64,000 bases of DNA from contig CM068373.1 of the NCBI GenBank assembly GCA_034769895.1, positions 27,431,120-27,495,119 on the forward strand, given 5' to 3'. Each line of letters begins with the position of its first letter. The stretch's first letter is position 1. The DNA is from Magicicada septendecula (Eukaryota; Arthropoda; Insecta; Hemiptera; Cicadidae). Below the pieces are notes generated by a model that was not told the origin of the DNA, ran no database searches, and saw only the letters and a program-made list of their open reading frames with translations. Shown here one piece after another: positions 23,124 through 35,209 of the stretch. Made by a program: the position numbers and the translations under genes.

Positions 23124-23737
23124 TTCGATAGGTTTGAAGTAGTAATAGGTATCCGCTGACAGTAAAGCGCACATAATACAGTATGCTTATTGACTCAGTG
23201 TCGAATTGTATGCTTTGTTTTCGGTTGTGTATCGTAAACGCGTCCTAATATACCCAGCCACGATGTGGGAAGGCCAAGACGCGTGTGCGGGGGAGAAGGG
23301 AGGAGGAAGGGGAAGGGCGCGCGAGATAGCAGATGAAATAGCAGATGACTTATACTCACAACGGGGTAAAGAACAAAACAGTTGTGCACCAATTTTCAAA
23401 TTTGATTGTTATTAACTTCGGAACTAAGAACGTTATCAGAGCCCGGCAAATTGCATTTTGCAGCAAATTGTATGGGCTTTTAGAAAATTAGTTTCCACTT
23501 TGGTCGATTTCCTCACCGTTTTCGAGATATTCGCGAAATATCGCAAAGCTGCGCGTTAAAATTTTGCTTAAGGGGATGGAAAAGAGAGTGGGGGTAGTTT
23601 TTCAAAATGAAGTGTAGATAAGAATTTTCCTCTTCTTTTGAGCTGTTAGTCTGCAAAATTTGATTACGATCGGAATAAAACTGTAAATCTGTATAAACGA
23701 CAAACGGACACACAAACATTCTTCTTTATATAGCCTA

Positions 23738-23978
23738 CAGAATGGGCCAAAAGTATTCAATTTATTGAAGCTACATGATTATTTATTAAATTGTTTCCCA
23801 AATTGTTTTCCATCTTTGTCGATAAAATTGTACTCTAGTGTTTACATAAGAAACTATCAGACACAAAGCAAAGGCTCGTAATTTAAAATCGATGGGAAGA
23901 TCACAACCAAAGTTATCTTAATGTTTACAATGGGTAACTCAGTAACTCACAATGGGTAGTGACTTTTGGCCCATTCTG
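23738..23978. mobile_element. mariner-type MITE with TA duplication
   Basis: Perfect 17-bp inverted ends CAGAATGGGCCAAAAGT lie at 23738-23754 and 23962-23978, flanked by TA on both sides. The 241-bp interior has no transposase. It lies in the 5' end of the Helitron and is therefore younger. Confidence 0.85.
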
Positions 23979-24009
23979 TATACAGATAGAAGATCTAGTA
24001 AAAGACAGT

Positions 24010-24165
24010 GTGGATTGTCTCGTAAACTAACATATTAAATTCTCTGGACTGCCCTGTAATTGGTACTCCGCGACCAGAAATACGTGTTTTCTCTTTTACC
24101 GGGTGTATTCTCGGTCTACCACGCTTTTTCCCAGCTTCCTCACTTTCATATATTCCTTCTATTTG
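24010..24165 (-). pseudogene. Possible N-terminal fragment of a DDE transposase
   Basis: A minus-strand frame reads YESEEAGKKRGRPRIHPVKE and GRGVPITGQSREFNMLV before a stop. The K-R-G-R-P motif and the following helix resemble the start of the insect DDE family whose helix-turn-helix is seen at 38356. The match is short and the call is weak. Confidence 0.35.
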
Positions 24166-24169
24166 AAAG

Positions 24170-25560
24170 TAAATATGTATAGGTTAAAGCTGTTACGTAT
24201 TTTAAAGACTTCGAAACTAAAAAATGTAGATATTAAAAAAAAATTGTTTTAAAATAAAAATCACACGCACAAGTTCTGTAACTTGACAAAAAATAAATGT
24301 ATACTTAGGTAGACATGTTATTTAAACATGCTTACGTTTATTTAGTTAATAATTGATTCACACGTTTCCACTACACTTAGTTAAATTTAGTCAGAAATTG
24401 TTGAAGTAATTAGAAATTAGTTAACAATAAATTTTGTATCTGCAACACAACTATTTAAGTTTTAAACTAACATATTCTCACGAATCACAAAGTGTAACCG
24501 AAATACAGCACTCTTAACAAACAAACTTCGTTACATAAAGCCTAACAGTTCACTCCATGGCGCTACGATCCACATTGTCTCCGCTCTATGATCAAACCGT
24601 AAATCTGGCATGGTGGGTATCGAGAGAGAGGCGCAAGAGGCGTATCTGAATCTATACTACTACTATTATAAACAGATAAATTTAGTTTCATTGCTCAAGA
24701 TGATCTCATAACTACTCATCCAATAAAAAAAATTCTTTCACCACCGTGTTCCTTGATGTTTGAAGATGGATTTAGACATAAATTTGAACCAATAGCTTTA
24801 ATAATTTATAAGAATAGAGCCTTAAAACAATCCTTTTTTATGAAATTTCTTTGCTAATTTGCGTGTAGTGAAATTTTTTGTATGCGACAATCTTTTGTTC
24901 TATAATAAATAGCTATATGGTGCCAGCAAGAGAAATTTAAAAAAAAAATTAAATTTTATTTTTGGTTTTCGTTTCAATAAAATGCACCTTTTTGTTTACG
25001 AGATATTGGCGGTTTTGTAAGCATTGGAATACGTTGTTTCGGTCCCATGTCATGAATTTCTTCGTTGTCCACAGAATGCGCGCGCAGGCGAGTTGCATGC
25101 GATCAGTTGCATAGTGTAATAAGCTACATTTGAATCAATGAGCCATATTGAGCTCGTGAAACTAATAGTTTCACGGCTTGCAATTATCTTGCAATCGATT
25201 CCAGACTATGCAACTAATTGCAGTAAATCTAATACGCTACATTTAAACCAATGCCCCACAACGTTTTCTGCAAACAGTTGCCTTGTGTAAGAAAGGCCTT
25301 AGGCAACCTGGGTGGCTTGTGGGTCTTCGGATGTGTACAAGGTCGGCATTGACATCATCCCCAGTATTTTCTAGGCGCCTGAAACTATGCAATTATTCTA
25401 AAAGCATCACCATCTACAACTCAGCGGATTATAAATTTAGGATTCGGAAATCACCGACTGCAGTTTTGGATTTGCGATATTGGTGCGCGTTATCGGATTG
25501 GTTATTGTGACTTGCTAACCACAGTACGTATATCTCTAATTTGCGTTGGTTGCGTTGGTT
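24170..25560. other. Region without recognised genes
   Basis: AT-rich non-coding DNA. TCTATACTACTACTATTATA at 24651 resembles an insect Helitron 5' end in plus orientation, but no matching 3' end was seen, so it is at most a fragment. Confidence 0.45.
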
Positions 25561-25568
25561 GTATTTAG

Positions 25569-26765
25569 ACCATTGATAAAGGCAGATTTTATGAAAATTT
25601 GGACAAAAATCCTCCAGACACGAAATTTGGTAGAAAGTTAGGTTTTGGGGTCACTTCAATGGGGGAAAAAAATCGGACACTCCTGCTCACCTCTGGGCCC
25701 CCCTGGGGGGGTTAAAAGGTAGGGCAAAACGGTTTGTTGCAAATATCTCAAAAACTAAGTAAGATATCAAAACAAGTTAAATACAAACGTTGTAGCTAAC
25801 CAAATTTGCCATCAAAATGGTCCTTAGTAATTTTTTCGTCAGACGCACTGGGACAGAGATATGAGCGCTCAAAGTTGAGACCTTTTTTGCAATTTTTCGT
25901 ATAAGGCATTTTTACGAAAAAAAAACTTGCATTTTTTGAGTTTAGGCCGATTTTTGTATAGTAAAAAGCGCTAAATATGGGTATGTAAGTGTTTGTACAT
26001 GTAATACCAAGTATTTGGATGTAAATTTTTGCATGTATATATTTATGCACACATATACACACACACTACAACTACAAAACGTGCATTTTTGAACGTAAGC
26101 GTTACATGCATATACGACTAATCCATGCGTATAGATGTGCATTTTTGGATTTAGACAAGTATAATATATATGCATGAAAATATTTCTACACATATTTGCA
26201 CATATATGTGTGTGTGTATACATGTATACAACTAAAAACGCTTACGTTCAAAAATGCACGTTTTTGTAGTTGTAGTGTGTGTGTATATGTGTGCATAAAT
26301 ATATACATGCAAAAATTTACATCCAAATACTTGGTATTACATGTACAAACACTTACATACCCATATTTAGCGCTTTTTACTATACAAAAATCGGCCTAAA
26401 CTCAAAAAAATGCAAGTTTTTTTTTTCGTAAAAATGCCTTATACGAAAAATTGCAAAAAAAGGTCTCAACTTTGAGCGCTCATATCTCTGTCCCAGTGCG
26501 TCTGACGAAAAAATTACTAAGGACCATTTTGATGGCAAATTTGGTCAGCTACAACTTTTGTATTTAACTTGTTTTGATATCTTGCTTAGTTTTTGAGATA
26601 TTTACAACAAACCGTTTTGCCCTACCTTTTAACCCCCCCAGGGGGGCCCAGCGGTGAGCTGGAGTGTCCGATTTTTTCCCCCATTGAAGTGACCCCAAAA
26701 CCTAACTTTCTACCAAATTTCGTGTCTGGAGGATTTTTGTCCAGTAAAAATCTTTATTCAATGGT
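25569..26765. repeat. 1.2-kb near-perfect palindrome
   Basis: Left arm 25569-26101 (about 533 bp) is repeated in reverse complement at 26239-26765 (about 527 bp) around a 137-bp spacer. Differences are few, for example GTTGTAGCTAACC against its partner GGTCAGCTACAAC. Each arm contains GGGCCCCCCTGGGGGGGTT near its outer third and a telltale AAAAAATGCAAGTTTTT run. The same peptide can be read from both arms because of the symmetry, so no gene is implied. A transcript across it would fold into a long hairpin. No clear target duplication was found. Confidence 0.95.
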
Positions 26766-27111
26766 GTAATTGATAAGTTATAGTTATTGTACTTTATATT
26801 AATGCATGTTGGACAACCTTGAGCCTGTAGAAACGTTGTATACGAGTTGTGAATGTTGTTTTGTTTGTTTTAACTCTAATTGCAGTTTTAAATAGTCATT
26901 TCGTCTGGTGTCAATTTTTCTCTTTCCACTGTACACGTACGACGATCTGTGCGACCGGCTAAATTAAGACTAATAAACACCTAATTAAGAATCGCTTATT
27001 ACCCACTAATACGCGTATTAAGCACAAAATATATGTCATTTATTCACATATTAGCTTTTGTTGCCATAAAACGGGGTTGTCTTCAGTTGAATACTGTCAC
27101 GACGCTCTCCT

Positions 27112-27520
27112 TGATCGCCGTATGATACTGTGGAAAACAAAATACAAGACACCAATGAAATCACTAATAACCAGTTTTAATAATCACAATTAATAATCTG
27201 TAATCAACAAGTTATTCAAAAAAATTATACTCATACAATAATTCAAGTTAATCTGTCTACACAAATAATAATGTCAACTCTAAAGCATTTGGCATTATAA
27301 TGTGTAAATCGCCCGACATAAACTGAAAACTAAACGGCAGGTATGGTCTATTTATGTTCTGCAGGGTTCCATAATATGCGTCCTTAACAAACACTTGAAA
27401 ATTCTAGAGGACACTTCGACGCAGCCTTGGCAGAAACACACACCGGCAGGGCTAATCGAGAAGCTTGTAGAACGACACCATCGAACGCACGAGAACCGCC
27501 ACTTAGACCGTTACGTAAAA
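27112..27520 (-). mobile_element. LTR, minus strand
   Basis: The reverse complement runs parallel to the LTR at 51109-51588: TTCTCGTGCGTTCGATGGTGTCGTTCT at one end, and ATTGGTGTCTTGTATTTTGTTTTCCAC with CATACGRCGATCAAG at the other. It appears shortened by a few dozen bases at its 5' side. Coding sequence of the parent retrotransposon is absent nearby, so it is a solo LTR or a fragment. Confidence 0.7.
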
Positions 27521-27529
27521 TTAAAAAAG

Positions 27530-28860
27530 TAGACCACTTGGCCTAGACGAAGCGAAAAATGTGCTGGAGCCCAGAGTGACAGGACTTGCAATAAAATACT
27601 CTTGTAACCAGTAACAATTATTTTCTTTATTAGTGTTATTTTTGTTTAACAACATTCATTAGGTTATCATAGAATTTTTGCTATAATTCTTTCAAATAAT
27701 TTGAATTCTAATATCCATTGTCGTAATATCATCTACTTAAGTTATGTCAAAATGTTACTTACAATTTTATTAGGAACAGATGAACTTCTGATACACTTTG
27801 TTTAAGAGCATTTCTTTTAAATTTAAATTTCATTTACTGTGGATTTTAAAACAGTTGAATTTGTTGTTGATTGAAGTAATTGGAATGCTCCCACCTGTAC
27901 TTTGAAGAACTGAAATGGTACCGTGGACCAGTGGGCGTTGAGTCCTGGTGGTGGTCCATGAGGTGATGAGGTGTGCAGAAGTTCCAGTGGCCTCATTCCC
28001 GGCACCTGTCTTTAGGAAGTCTGATAGTAGGAGTCTTTCTGGGCCTGACGGCTTCGGGGAGCATCCAGCGCCACTGCTCTGCAGATGGTGACCGATGGAA
28101 ATGTCACCATCTCTGCATCTCCCTTTCTCCCGGCTGTACGGGGACCCTATAACATTTTTTTATTTGTATTTGGCCGCCAGAAAATACATCCACCCCTACA
28201 CTCTTTCGCCACGGAACACACACTACACTCACTGTCACAATTTTTGTCAACACTCTAGTTGCTCTTATTAATTTGTTTATTTTATACATTTAATTTTAAC
28301 TACCTTTACTTTGATATTTTTTTTTTTGCTGTAACACTTGCTTTTAACTTTATCAAAGATAGTTAACTATAAGTTCACCACGTGTTCCCAGACCGGAAGT
28401 AACATGTAATTAATTTATAATAGAAAGGTATTGCAATAATAGGCTTTATAAATTAGATCACACACATATACAAATATAACACATAACTCATTATTAAATT
28501 AACATCGAACAAAATAATTGAGCTCATCTGAAAACCCTTTACGAGATCACGAAGTCATATTAAGATGCACAAAACGCTTATCCCCTGGGTCGTCAGACTA
28601 TTTAACTCTCTATCGAAAGGTTGGCGATGAAATGAGAACGAATCCCGTATTCTTCGTTCCCACATGGTAAAGAAATTCAACTTGTTTCGAATTGTCGAAC
28701 ATAACCTTCGGGTACCGATGCATCAGCTGTTACGGTTGGCTGGCTTACTAGATCGCGTCGATGTGGTGCAGACAAGGCCTTACTAATTGCTAAGCTATGT
28801 CGCCCAGTGGCCACGCGCTTTGGCGGCACCGATCGTTCAAAACACGCCGGGAAATGTCAA
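27530..28860. other. Region without recognised genes; GC-richer segment
   Basis: 27530-27810 is AT-rich. 27830-28310 is GC-richer with short open frames that I could not assign. It may be a leader or first-gene fragment of a retrotransposon, but no motif supports that. 28320-28860 shows nothing recognisable. Confidence 0.4.
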
Positions 28861-28873
28861 ACCACGGCACAGT

Positions 28874-28911
28874 TCCGCGTTACGTAACACTGACTCACAT
28901 GTCAAGTGTCA
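28874..28911 (-). mobile_element. LTR 5'-end fragment
   Basis: The minus strand starts TGACACTTGACATGTGAG, the same as the start of the LTR at 51109, and diverges after about 38 bp. Confidence 0.5.
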
Positions 28912-29595
28912 CGCACGCACACAATCATTACAGCTGGACTCTGCTTGGATAGCCGATAAATACTATACAAGCCGGGAAGGGGCGTACAAATACTATACAA
29001 TATACTATGGAAACATAAGTCGAGTTATAACTGAAAATAGTAAATAGTTGTTTTATTCTCAACTGATAGAAACAAAGGTAGTGTGAGAGCGACACCTGCT
29101 TAAAGGGACGAACTAAATGAACTCGAAAGTTCTCAGTAAAATTTATTGTTCGCAAACAGAAAACGTATAGCGGAACAGCGTTGCTTCGATTTCCTGCCTG
29201 GAAATTGTAACGTCTCTTAGTCTCCGATTGCGATATTAATGGTGTGAGAAAAACGACAGTGCTGTTACCTCCACCTGTACATCCGGGTACTTTCATTCGC
29301 GTTTCCATCACTTTTCCTCTAACTTTTGCTTTTATTTTCGCAGTAACTCTATGAACACACAGGACAACCTATTTATTGAGTAAACGCCGCTAGTGTCGTA
29401 TTGATTCTTCTAAGTTGTACACCTGCATATGACTTAAACTGATTAAACCGGGCAGACATTCTTTTCTCCATAGAATTTCACCACAGAAATGAACACTTTG
29501 GTAAGCAAGTTGTTGTAACAATTAAAATTTTTTCGTGAACAATGCATGGAAAAAATGATAAAGATACTTAATTTTAACTCTAGTATTTTCTAGAG

Positions 29596-31422
29596 CAGGG
29601 GTCTCCAAACTTTTTCGCTTGAGGGCCGAATTAAAAAATCTTGGAAGTCAGGCGGGCCCACAATATATAGGCCTATATATTGCAACAAACCACAGGATGA
29701 TGAGCTGTATTAATAGTATCTAAGCATAGATGACGGACATTTACATGTTTAAAATGGATTTATTCAATTTTTTTGTCTATTAGCTGTACGTTTTGTATTT
29801 AGCGATGGATAAGAACGTAGATTATATCAAATTCTTTATAAAATTTTGTTTTTTATTGTCATGTACTTTTTGTGTGAAATTGTCCGCGTGTGCGCGTGTG
29901 ATAAACCTTATTCGCTATATCTTCCGCGTTAATAAACCCATCAACTTGAAACTTTTATAGTGGATTGTTTATGTAATTAGCTACAGTTTTTATATACTCT
30001 GAGGTTTTCAACTGTTTTATAAATATTGTTTTTTATAGGGAAAACTCAACTTTTAACTTTTATCAATGGTTGAGTAATAAAATTTGTAGATAAAATCAAT
30101 GCAAGCTCTTGCTAATTTATACAAACAATTGAATGTAACTCGTATATCTTTTGTTATATCAACAATGTGACCACTAATTAACTAATCAGAAAACACCAAT
30201 TTCAGTTAGATTCGTACTTTGTGGGCTACGCTTCGGCACAGTTCATCGATAGCATTCGCCGTGTGAAAGTGTGTCCGACCGACGAGAGTTTTTCTCGTAT
30301 GGACTTATAGAAAGCTGAAATTACAATAACACTTGGAACTCTTTGCGAGCTTTGCATAAAGAACCAAGCTGGGTAACAACCTCAGTAAATAATTATTATT
30401 ATAATAAAGTGCTTTTCGCGGTAGTCAAGATATCCGCATAGGGAGTTACTGAACACTTCAAGCTTTCACGGAAGGTGGAAGCTCAACACACCGCTTTTAA
30501 AATAATTACCCATATCACCCTGAGATCTAATAACAATTAACGTTGTAAATTAATAATAACTTTTGCGAGCGAGAACGCTAATTATTGTGAGAGTGACAAT
30601 TGTGTGTAAAATCTATTTGGTATTAGCAGTTCGACGGAATCGTCAGCGAGACATGGACAGGAATCGCCGCTGGAGCAACCCTCCGACGAAGAGGACGCCA
30701 GGAGGAGAGCGACGCCAAGAGGAGGAACGCATATCCGGAGGACGTACCAGCTAGTGTAACGGATATTCATCTAACAAGTAAAATCGAGCTAATCGAACAA
30801 TATAGACTTTATTCAACGTATATAAAATGTATGACACTTATGTAATTTAATATACAGTATATAATCTATTATTTCTTGTGTGTAATAAATAATTCTTCAT
30901 TACCTCTTATTCTTATTCTTATTTGTAATTTCTTCACACACACATTATCTTATGCGAAATTATAATCTGTATTGTTGCTATACATAGTAAACTTATATTT
31001 TTTTTAAGTTTACGAAATAATAAAGTCAATAAAATAGGTATTTAAACAAAAACTAAGCAGACTTATCCAAAGAAAAAAATGTATTTATTAAAAACAATGT
31101 AAATATTAGTAAGGAAAAATAACAATAAAAGATATTTCTTATATTATTGTTTAGCTTTCTTATATACGTATGGGATGTATGGAGTTGCTTCTGACATAAA
31201 ATGTCTGTCCATTTTGGGTCAAAGTTTAGTATGGATTTCAAGTGTTCGTCTGACCAGTTAGCCGTGTACTCTGATTTTATACTTATTTCTTGTTTAGTTA
31301 TTTAGTAAAATGTTATAATATTCGACGTATTTGACGATCTATTTAAAAACTGCACGCAGCATCGGACAGGTTGCCGCGGGCCGGACAATGACCCTTTGCG
31401 GGCCGTAGTTTGGAGACCCCTG
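29596..31422. mobile_element. Non-autonomous hAT element (CAGGGGTCTCCAAACT ends)
   Basis: The inverted ends CAGGGGTCTCCAAACT are matched at 29596 and, reversed, at 31407-31422. The flanks TTCTAGAG (29588-29595) and TTCTAGAT (31423-31430) agree at seven of eight bases. Subterminal GGGCCG blocks occur on both sides. The 1827-bp interior encodes no recognisable transposase. A short Arg-rich open frame at about 30650-30750 may come from a nested element. Confidence 0.85.
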
Positions 31423-31430
31423 TTCTAGAT

Positions 31431-32830
31431 CATTATTTTAAAGCTGCTTTTAATGAATTCGAAGTATTCAACGAAATGGATTGCATCTAAGGAAGAATTT
31501 GTCGATATAGTAAACACAGTTCCATTAGTCACAAGTTGCGGGATTTCATGAAACGCTGAGTCGGTAACGGATCCGGAGGGCGCTCTGGTGCGCGCCTCCT
31601 TGGAGACAAATATTACGTTACTAAATCGTCTTTTTTTTAAATTGGTATCTTTGTTTAACTTTTGTAACCACACTAAACGTAACATAATTACCATGTCATT
31701 GTTCAGTTTCACGTTTTATTTACTTTAATTCATTCTCTTGATTATAACGTATTTATCAAACGTCGCTAATATAGTAAAAACCCCAGAACACTTCGTTTAA
31801 TACGGTAAATTAAATTCATCTGAACTCTTTAAGTTATTTAAATAAAAGTAATTGATTTTTTCACTTCAAACTCATGTAAACATTTAAATTTAAATACAGC
31901 CCTTTCTTTCCGGATACCTTTCTTATAGAATTGACTGCGTTAGGTGATATCTCCTTTAATTACTCATGATTTTACCGAGATACTGGAGCATTATTATGTT
32001 TACTGTCAACGAAACTTCCTTGATTTTTTTATTCTCTGAAGGATCTGAAGGTGATCTGTCCATGACGCCTGAGAATACTACCTGAGTTGTTCGCAATTAA
32101 GAACAACTCTTACATTCGATAATTTAATCGTCGTTCGACAACAATTTTCTACTTTAATACCATCGTTGATTCACTGTTAACAAAACATCTATTTACATTA
32201 ACGTGCTAAATGGCTGTGATGGAGATTAAATGTACAGCAACACTTCCAACGAAGAAAGGAATTAACGAAAGTATTCTGTGATTTATTCATATATTCTTTA
32301 TAACTTTTTTTATGAGACTTTTCATGTTTCTTCCGTCCGGTGTCGTAAAGATTGTGCATATTCCGAATCGATCTGTAGAATCCGAATGGGTCCATACAGT
32401 TGTGCGTTTCTATGGTTACTGAAGACGATGACGTCACGTCGCTCTAACACCTCGTGTAGTCTCATATCCAGAACTCTGAAATAGGTTTAATATTATCAAA
32501 ATCAGTACGGTAATTCTGGAGTGTTTCATTTGCAAGTTTAACCGTCAAAACACTTTGTCATATCCTTCATTTCCAACTCACAACTGAGTGCCACAACTTC
32601 CTAATGGTTTCGTGTATTAGGTGCACTATTCGGCTGTCTTTACAAAACCCCAAAACTTACCAAATGATTAATAGTGTCCTCTTTCTGTGCTTCGGATATT
32701 TTTTAATGAAAACTAGAGTGAGTGAGTGTCCGGGAGTGAGTGAACAAACTTATTTCTAAAAGTAAAAAGTAAGTTATTTCAAATTACAACAAATTACTTC
32801 AAAGTGGGATAAGCAAATTACAGCAGAAAC
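31431..32830. other. Region without recognised genes
   Basis: AT-rich DNA; no transposon ends, RNA genes or recognisable proteins. Confidence 0.5.
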
Positions 32831-32834
32831 TAAA

Positions 32835-33290
32835 ACCAAAATATTTAAAACCATTGTTAGAAGTATCATGGCTTACATGAGTGAAGTATCATGACTTACG
32901 GCTCAGAAGTTTGGACTACTAATAAAGACACAAGAACAAAATTAATGACAACAGAGATGGACTTTTGGAGACGTTCGGCAAGAGTATCCAGACGTGAGAA
33001 AATTAGAAATGAAGTCATTAAAGACAGAACGAACGTGAAAAATTCAATTTTGATTTTTTCCAAACAGAAAAGTTACCATGGTATGGGCTCACGAAAAGAA
33101 CGACTCAGGAAAGATTGCCAAGGAGAGTAATGGAACGCACCCCACCAGGAAGAAGGAAAAGAGGAAGACCACCTATCACCTGGATAGAAGAAATTCATAC
33201 TATATTGAGGAAAGAGAAATTGAAGAAGATCTTTGAATAGACAAGCGGCAGTGGAAGATGAGAATTCAATCACTTCTGTAATCTTTGGTT
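32835..33290 (+). pseudogene. Non-LTR reverse-transcriptase C-terminal fragment
   Basis: A plus-strand frame reads MTYGSEVWTTNKDTRTKL, MDFWRRSARVSRREKIRNEV, and then, after frame changes, HGMGSRKERL, RRKRGRPPITWI and DKRQWKMRIQ. The series YG.E.W, FWRR.AR.SR...RN.VI, GRR.RGRP, WI and D...W is typical of the C-terminal tail of RTE-like insect elements. A duplicated AAGTATCATGRCTTAC lies at its start. It is a short decayed 3' piece. Confidence 0.75.
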
Positions 33291-33398
33291 CCGGAAAATG
33301 TGTAGATATTGTACAGCCAGAATAATAATAAGTTATTTAAAATGAGATAGGAAAAACTTCTTATAAGTGTAAATAACCTGTTTACAACTGTAAAGGCT

Positions 33399-33400
<2 letters not shown>

Positions 33401-33437
<37 letters not shown>
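33401..33437. repeat. (T)37 tract
   Basis: Thirty-seven consecutive T. It could be the poly-A tail of a minus-strand retroposon, but no element body was recognised next to it. Confidence 0.9.
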
Positions 33438-33441
<4 letters not shown>

Positions 33442-33884
33442 CCGAATATCAGATTTAAGTTTGGCCTTACATGAAATATCAGAATGCTCACTTGTCAGCA
33501 AACGAGTTATATAATTAATATGAGTTACTTAATTTCCCGGATTAGCTGTTATGGCCTTTTTACACTGAGAAATTTGGTGACTGTGGTGTGAAGTGGACTG
33601 AATGACGCTTCGCCACTCAATGAATTGCTTTTTCGACTCCACGGTTAATTACTCTGCTGTGTTTTGTTCCTCTGTAATTCCCACCGTCCCTACGTATCTG
33701 CTTCTCGTAAAAGCGTTTTGCTTCTGCTTGACACGAACCCATCTAAACCCGCAGCGCGCGCATTTAAGCGGGTAGAAAACACTTCCGTGTTATTGCAAGA
33801 CATTCATCCTCTTATATTCATTTCCCACTTTCAAATGCCAACATCTTTCGACATTATTTAGTTAAAATTTGTATATAAAAAACT

Positions 33885-33927
33885 GTAAAATCAGTATGGA
33901 GAACCGTACATGACTTCCATGTTTTAA
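33885..33927 (+). repeat. Head fragment of the hammerhead-bearing unit
   Basis: The sequence TATGGAGAACCGTACATGAC and the following TTCCATGTTTTA match the first 40 bp of each unit in the 3017-4875 array. Together with the body copy at 35210-35640 it shows a second composite element in the same orientation, split by about 1.3 kb. Confidence 0.7.
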
Positions 33928-34252
33928 TTAATTATACAATTAATTGTAATATGTACACTCAGAATAGAATCAAATATATCAGCATGATTTTGGGACAAAT
34001 GCTAAGAAAGATAATCAAAATACGAATTGTACCTAGTTGTTAATATTTTAAAAATAAAGAATTAATTTGATTAAATTATTTTTTATTTAAATGACGCGAA
34101 AAAAAGCGAAGCGTTTGTTATCTGTGAATTTCTGAAGACAAAAAACTATTTTCTTTACGTATCCGCGGTTACATAGCACAGAATGATATTAATTGTTAAT
34201 ATTTTTAAGTTTTCGGTCGAATAACTTTATAACGTCAATACAAACAGAAACC

Positions 34253-34448
34253 AAATTCAAGTACCGTCTGCCTAGTGGCAAAAGCTAAAGAGCATGATAA
34301 TGTCTTTCGGCCGCCAGCTAAACGCAACATTTGCAGAAAGGAAACAATCAGTCAGTCAGTAACCATAATAATGTTGCGTTTAGCTGGCGGCCGAAAGACA
34401 TTATCATGCTCTTTAGCTTTTGCCACTAGGCAGACGGTACTTAAATTT
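34253..34448. repeat. 78-bp inverted repeat with 40-bp loop
   Basis: Arms 34253-34330 and 34371-34448 are nearly identical in reverse complement and include AGCTGGCGGCCGAAAGACAT. The right arm covers the last codons of the small open frame on the minus strand (34413-34610), so the left arm is an inverted duplicate of that gene end. A diverged third copy (GGCCAGCCAAAAGACATTAT) lies near 35190. Confidence 0.9.
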
Positions 34449-34610
34449 TTTTCGTTTTTGTTGCGATGGGGCCGCTGGTATTGAAGCTTCACCGCCGACA
34501 GCAACCGCTCGTTGCTGTTCCTTCTCGAGCTTCTTTCGTTCCCGATACTTTCTTGCTCGCTCGGCATTTTGTCGTTTCTTGATCTGAGCCTTCTCGTCGC
34601 TGCTATCCAT
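34413..34610 (-). CDS. Small basic, bZIP-like open frame (probably transposon-derived)
   Basis: A 65-codon frame begins MDSSDEKAQIKKRQNAERAR and contains the basic stretch NAERARKYRERKKLEKE, which resembles a bZIP basic region (N-x3-A-x3-R spacing). No leucine heptad follows, so dimerisation is not supported. It ends YRLPSGKS inside the arm of a perfect inverted repeat. Similar basic A-E-R-x-R-x-Y-R segments occur in insect transposon proteins, so a mobile-element origin is more likely than a transcription-factor gene. Expression and function are unknown. Confidence 0.35.
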   Translation of the reverse strand: MDSSDEKAQIKKRQNAERARKYRERKKLEKEQQRAVAVGGEASIPAAPSQQKRKKFKYRLPSGKS

Positions 34611-34681
34611 TGTCGAACGCTGTTTTAATCAGTCGCCACGTTATGGTTACTATATACCAGCAGCAGTGTATTTCACCACAA

Positions 34682-35115
34682 CACAAAACAAACCTTTATT
34701 TACAACAATCCCAATGACATTATGTATCTGTGTTATACTTCACATTTCTGCGGTGAGTAATTAAATATAAAGAACAGTAGATTTGCATTTACGATGACAA
34801 ATATTTTAATGAATAGATCGTTAGCTGAATCACATACGAAGACAACCATTAACTAGAGACAATAACCCCAATAACCTATCTACAGCTATGCAGTGTTGTT
34901 TGCTTGTCAGGTCTTTAATCTGCGACGACGTTAGTATGTTAGCGGTCGCGGTTTTAGTTAACGATTCCCGGCTGGTAAATTGTGCTAACACTTGATTTTA
35001 AACTTTCAGGACGCTTTATAAATCTGGTTTAATTGTTTGCAGTGATATTATTTTTAACACATTATATATATTGCGACGTATCAAAACAAACGTTTATTTA
35101 CAACAATCCCAATGA
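34682..35115. repeat. Pair of direct repeats
   Basis: TTTATTTACAACAATCCCAA followed by TGAC occurs near 34697 and again near 35094, about 398 bp apart, with matching flanking AAACAAAC. They might be terminal or internal repeats of the element inserted between the head and body of the composite repeat. Confidence 0.55.
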
Positions 35116-35209
35116 CGTCACGCAAGAATGACGTCATGCAGCGTGATGCGTTACAGTTTACAGCGTTACAGAAATTTTCAAATGATGGCCAGCCAAAAGA
35201 CATTATCAT

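Larger units (their letters stand above)
19740..23990 (-). mobile_element. Helitron, internally deleted
   Basis: On the minus strand the 3' end is a decayed GC hairpin (CCCAAGCGAAGCCGGG) about 8 bp before a terminal CTAG (19743-19740) followed by T, as in Helitrons. The 5' end is probably TCTATCTGTA (23990 downward), interrupted by a small TA-flanked element. Coding remnants of the N-terminal region, an Arg/Glu-rich repeat and the Pif1-helicase end lie in order. The Rep nuclease and most of the helicase are absent. A Jockey fragment lies in the 3' region. The 5' boundary is less certain than the 3' one. Confidence 0.65.

Noticed and set aside
22215-23174. 319-codon minus-strand frame as a host gene
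   Set aside because: Most of it is the out-of-frame reading of the Helitron 68/69-bp repeat; only the MPPKKRKSIGQ start and the acidic-helix frame match known Helitron proteins.
24651-24960. A second full Helitron starting TCTATACTAC
   Set aside because: No 3' hairpin with CTAG was found downstream; at most a 5' fragment.
25796-26399. Two similar Cys/Tyr-rich open frames in opposite directions
   Set aside because: They are mirror images created by the palindrome, not a gene pair.
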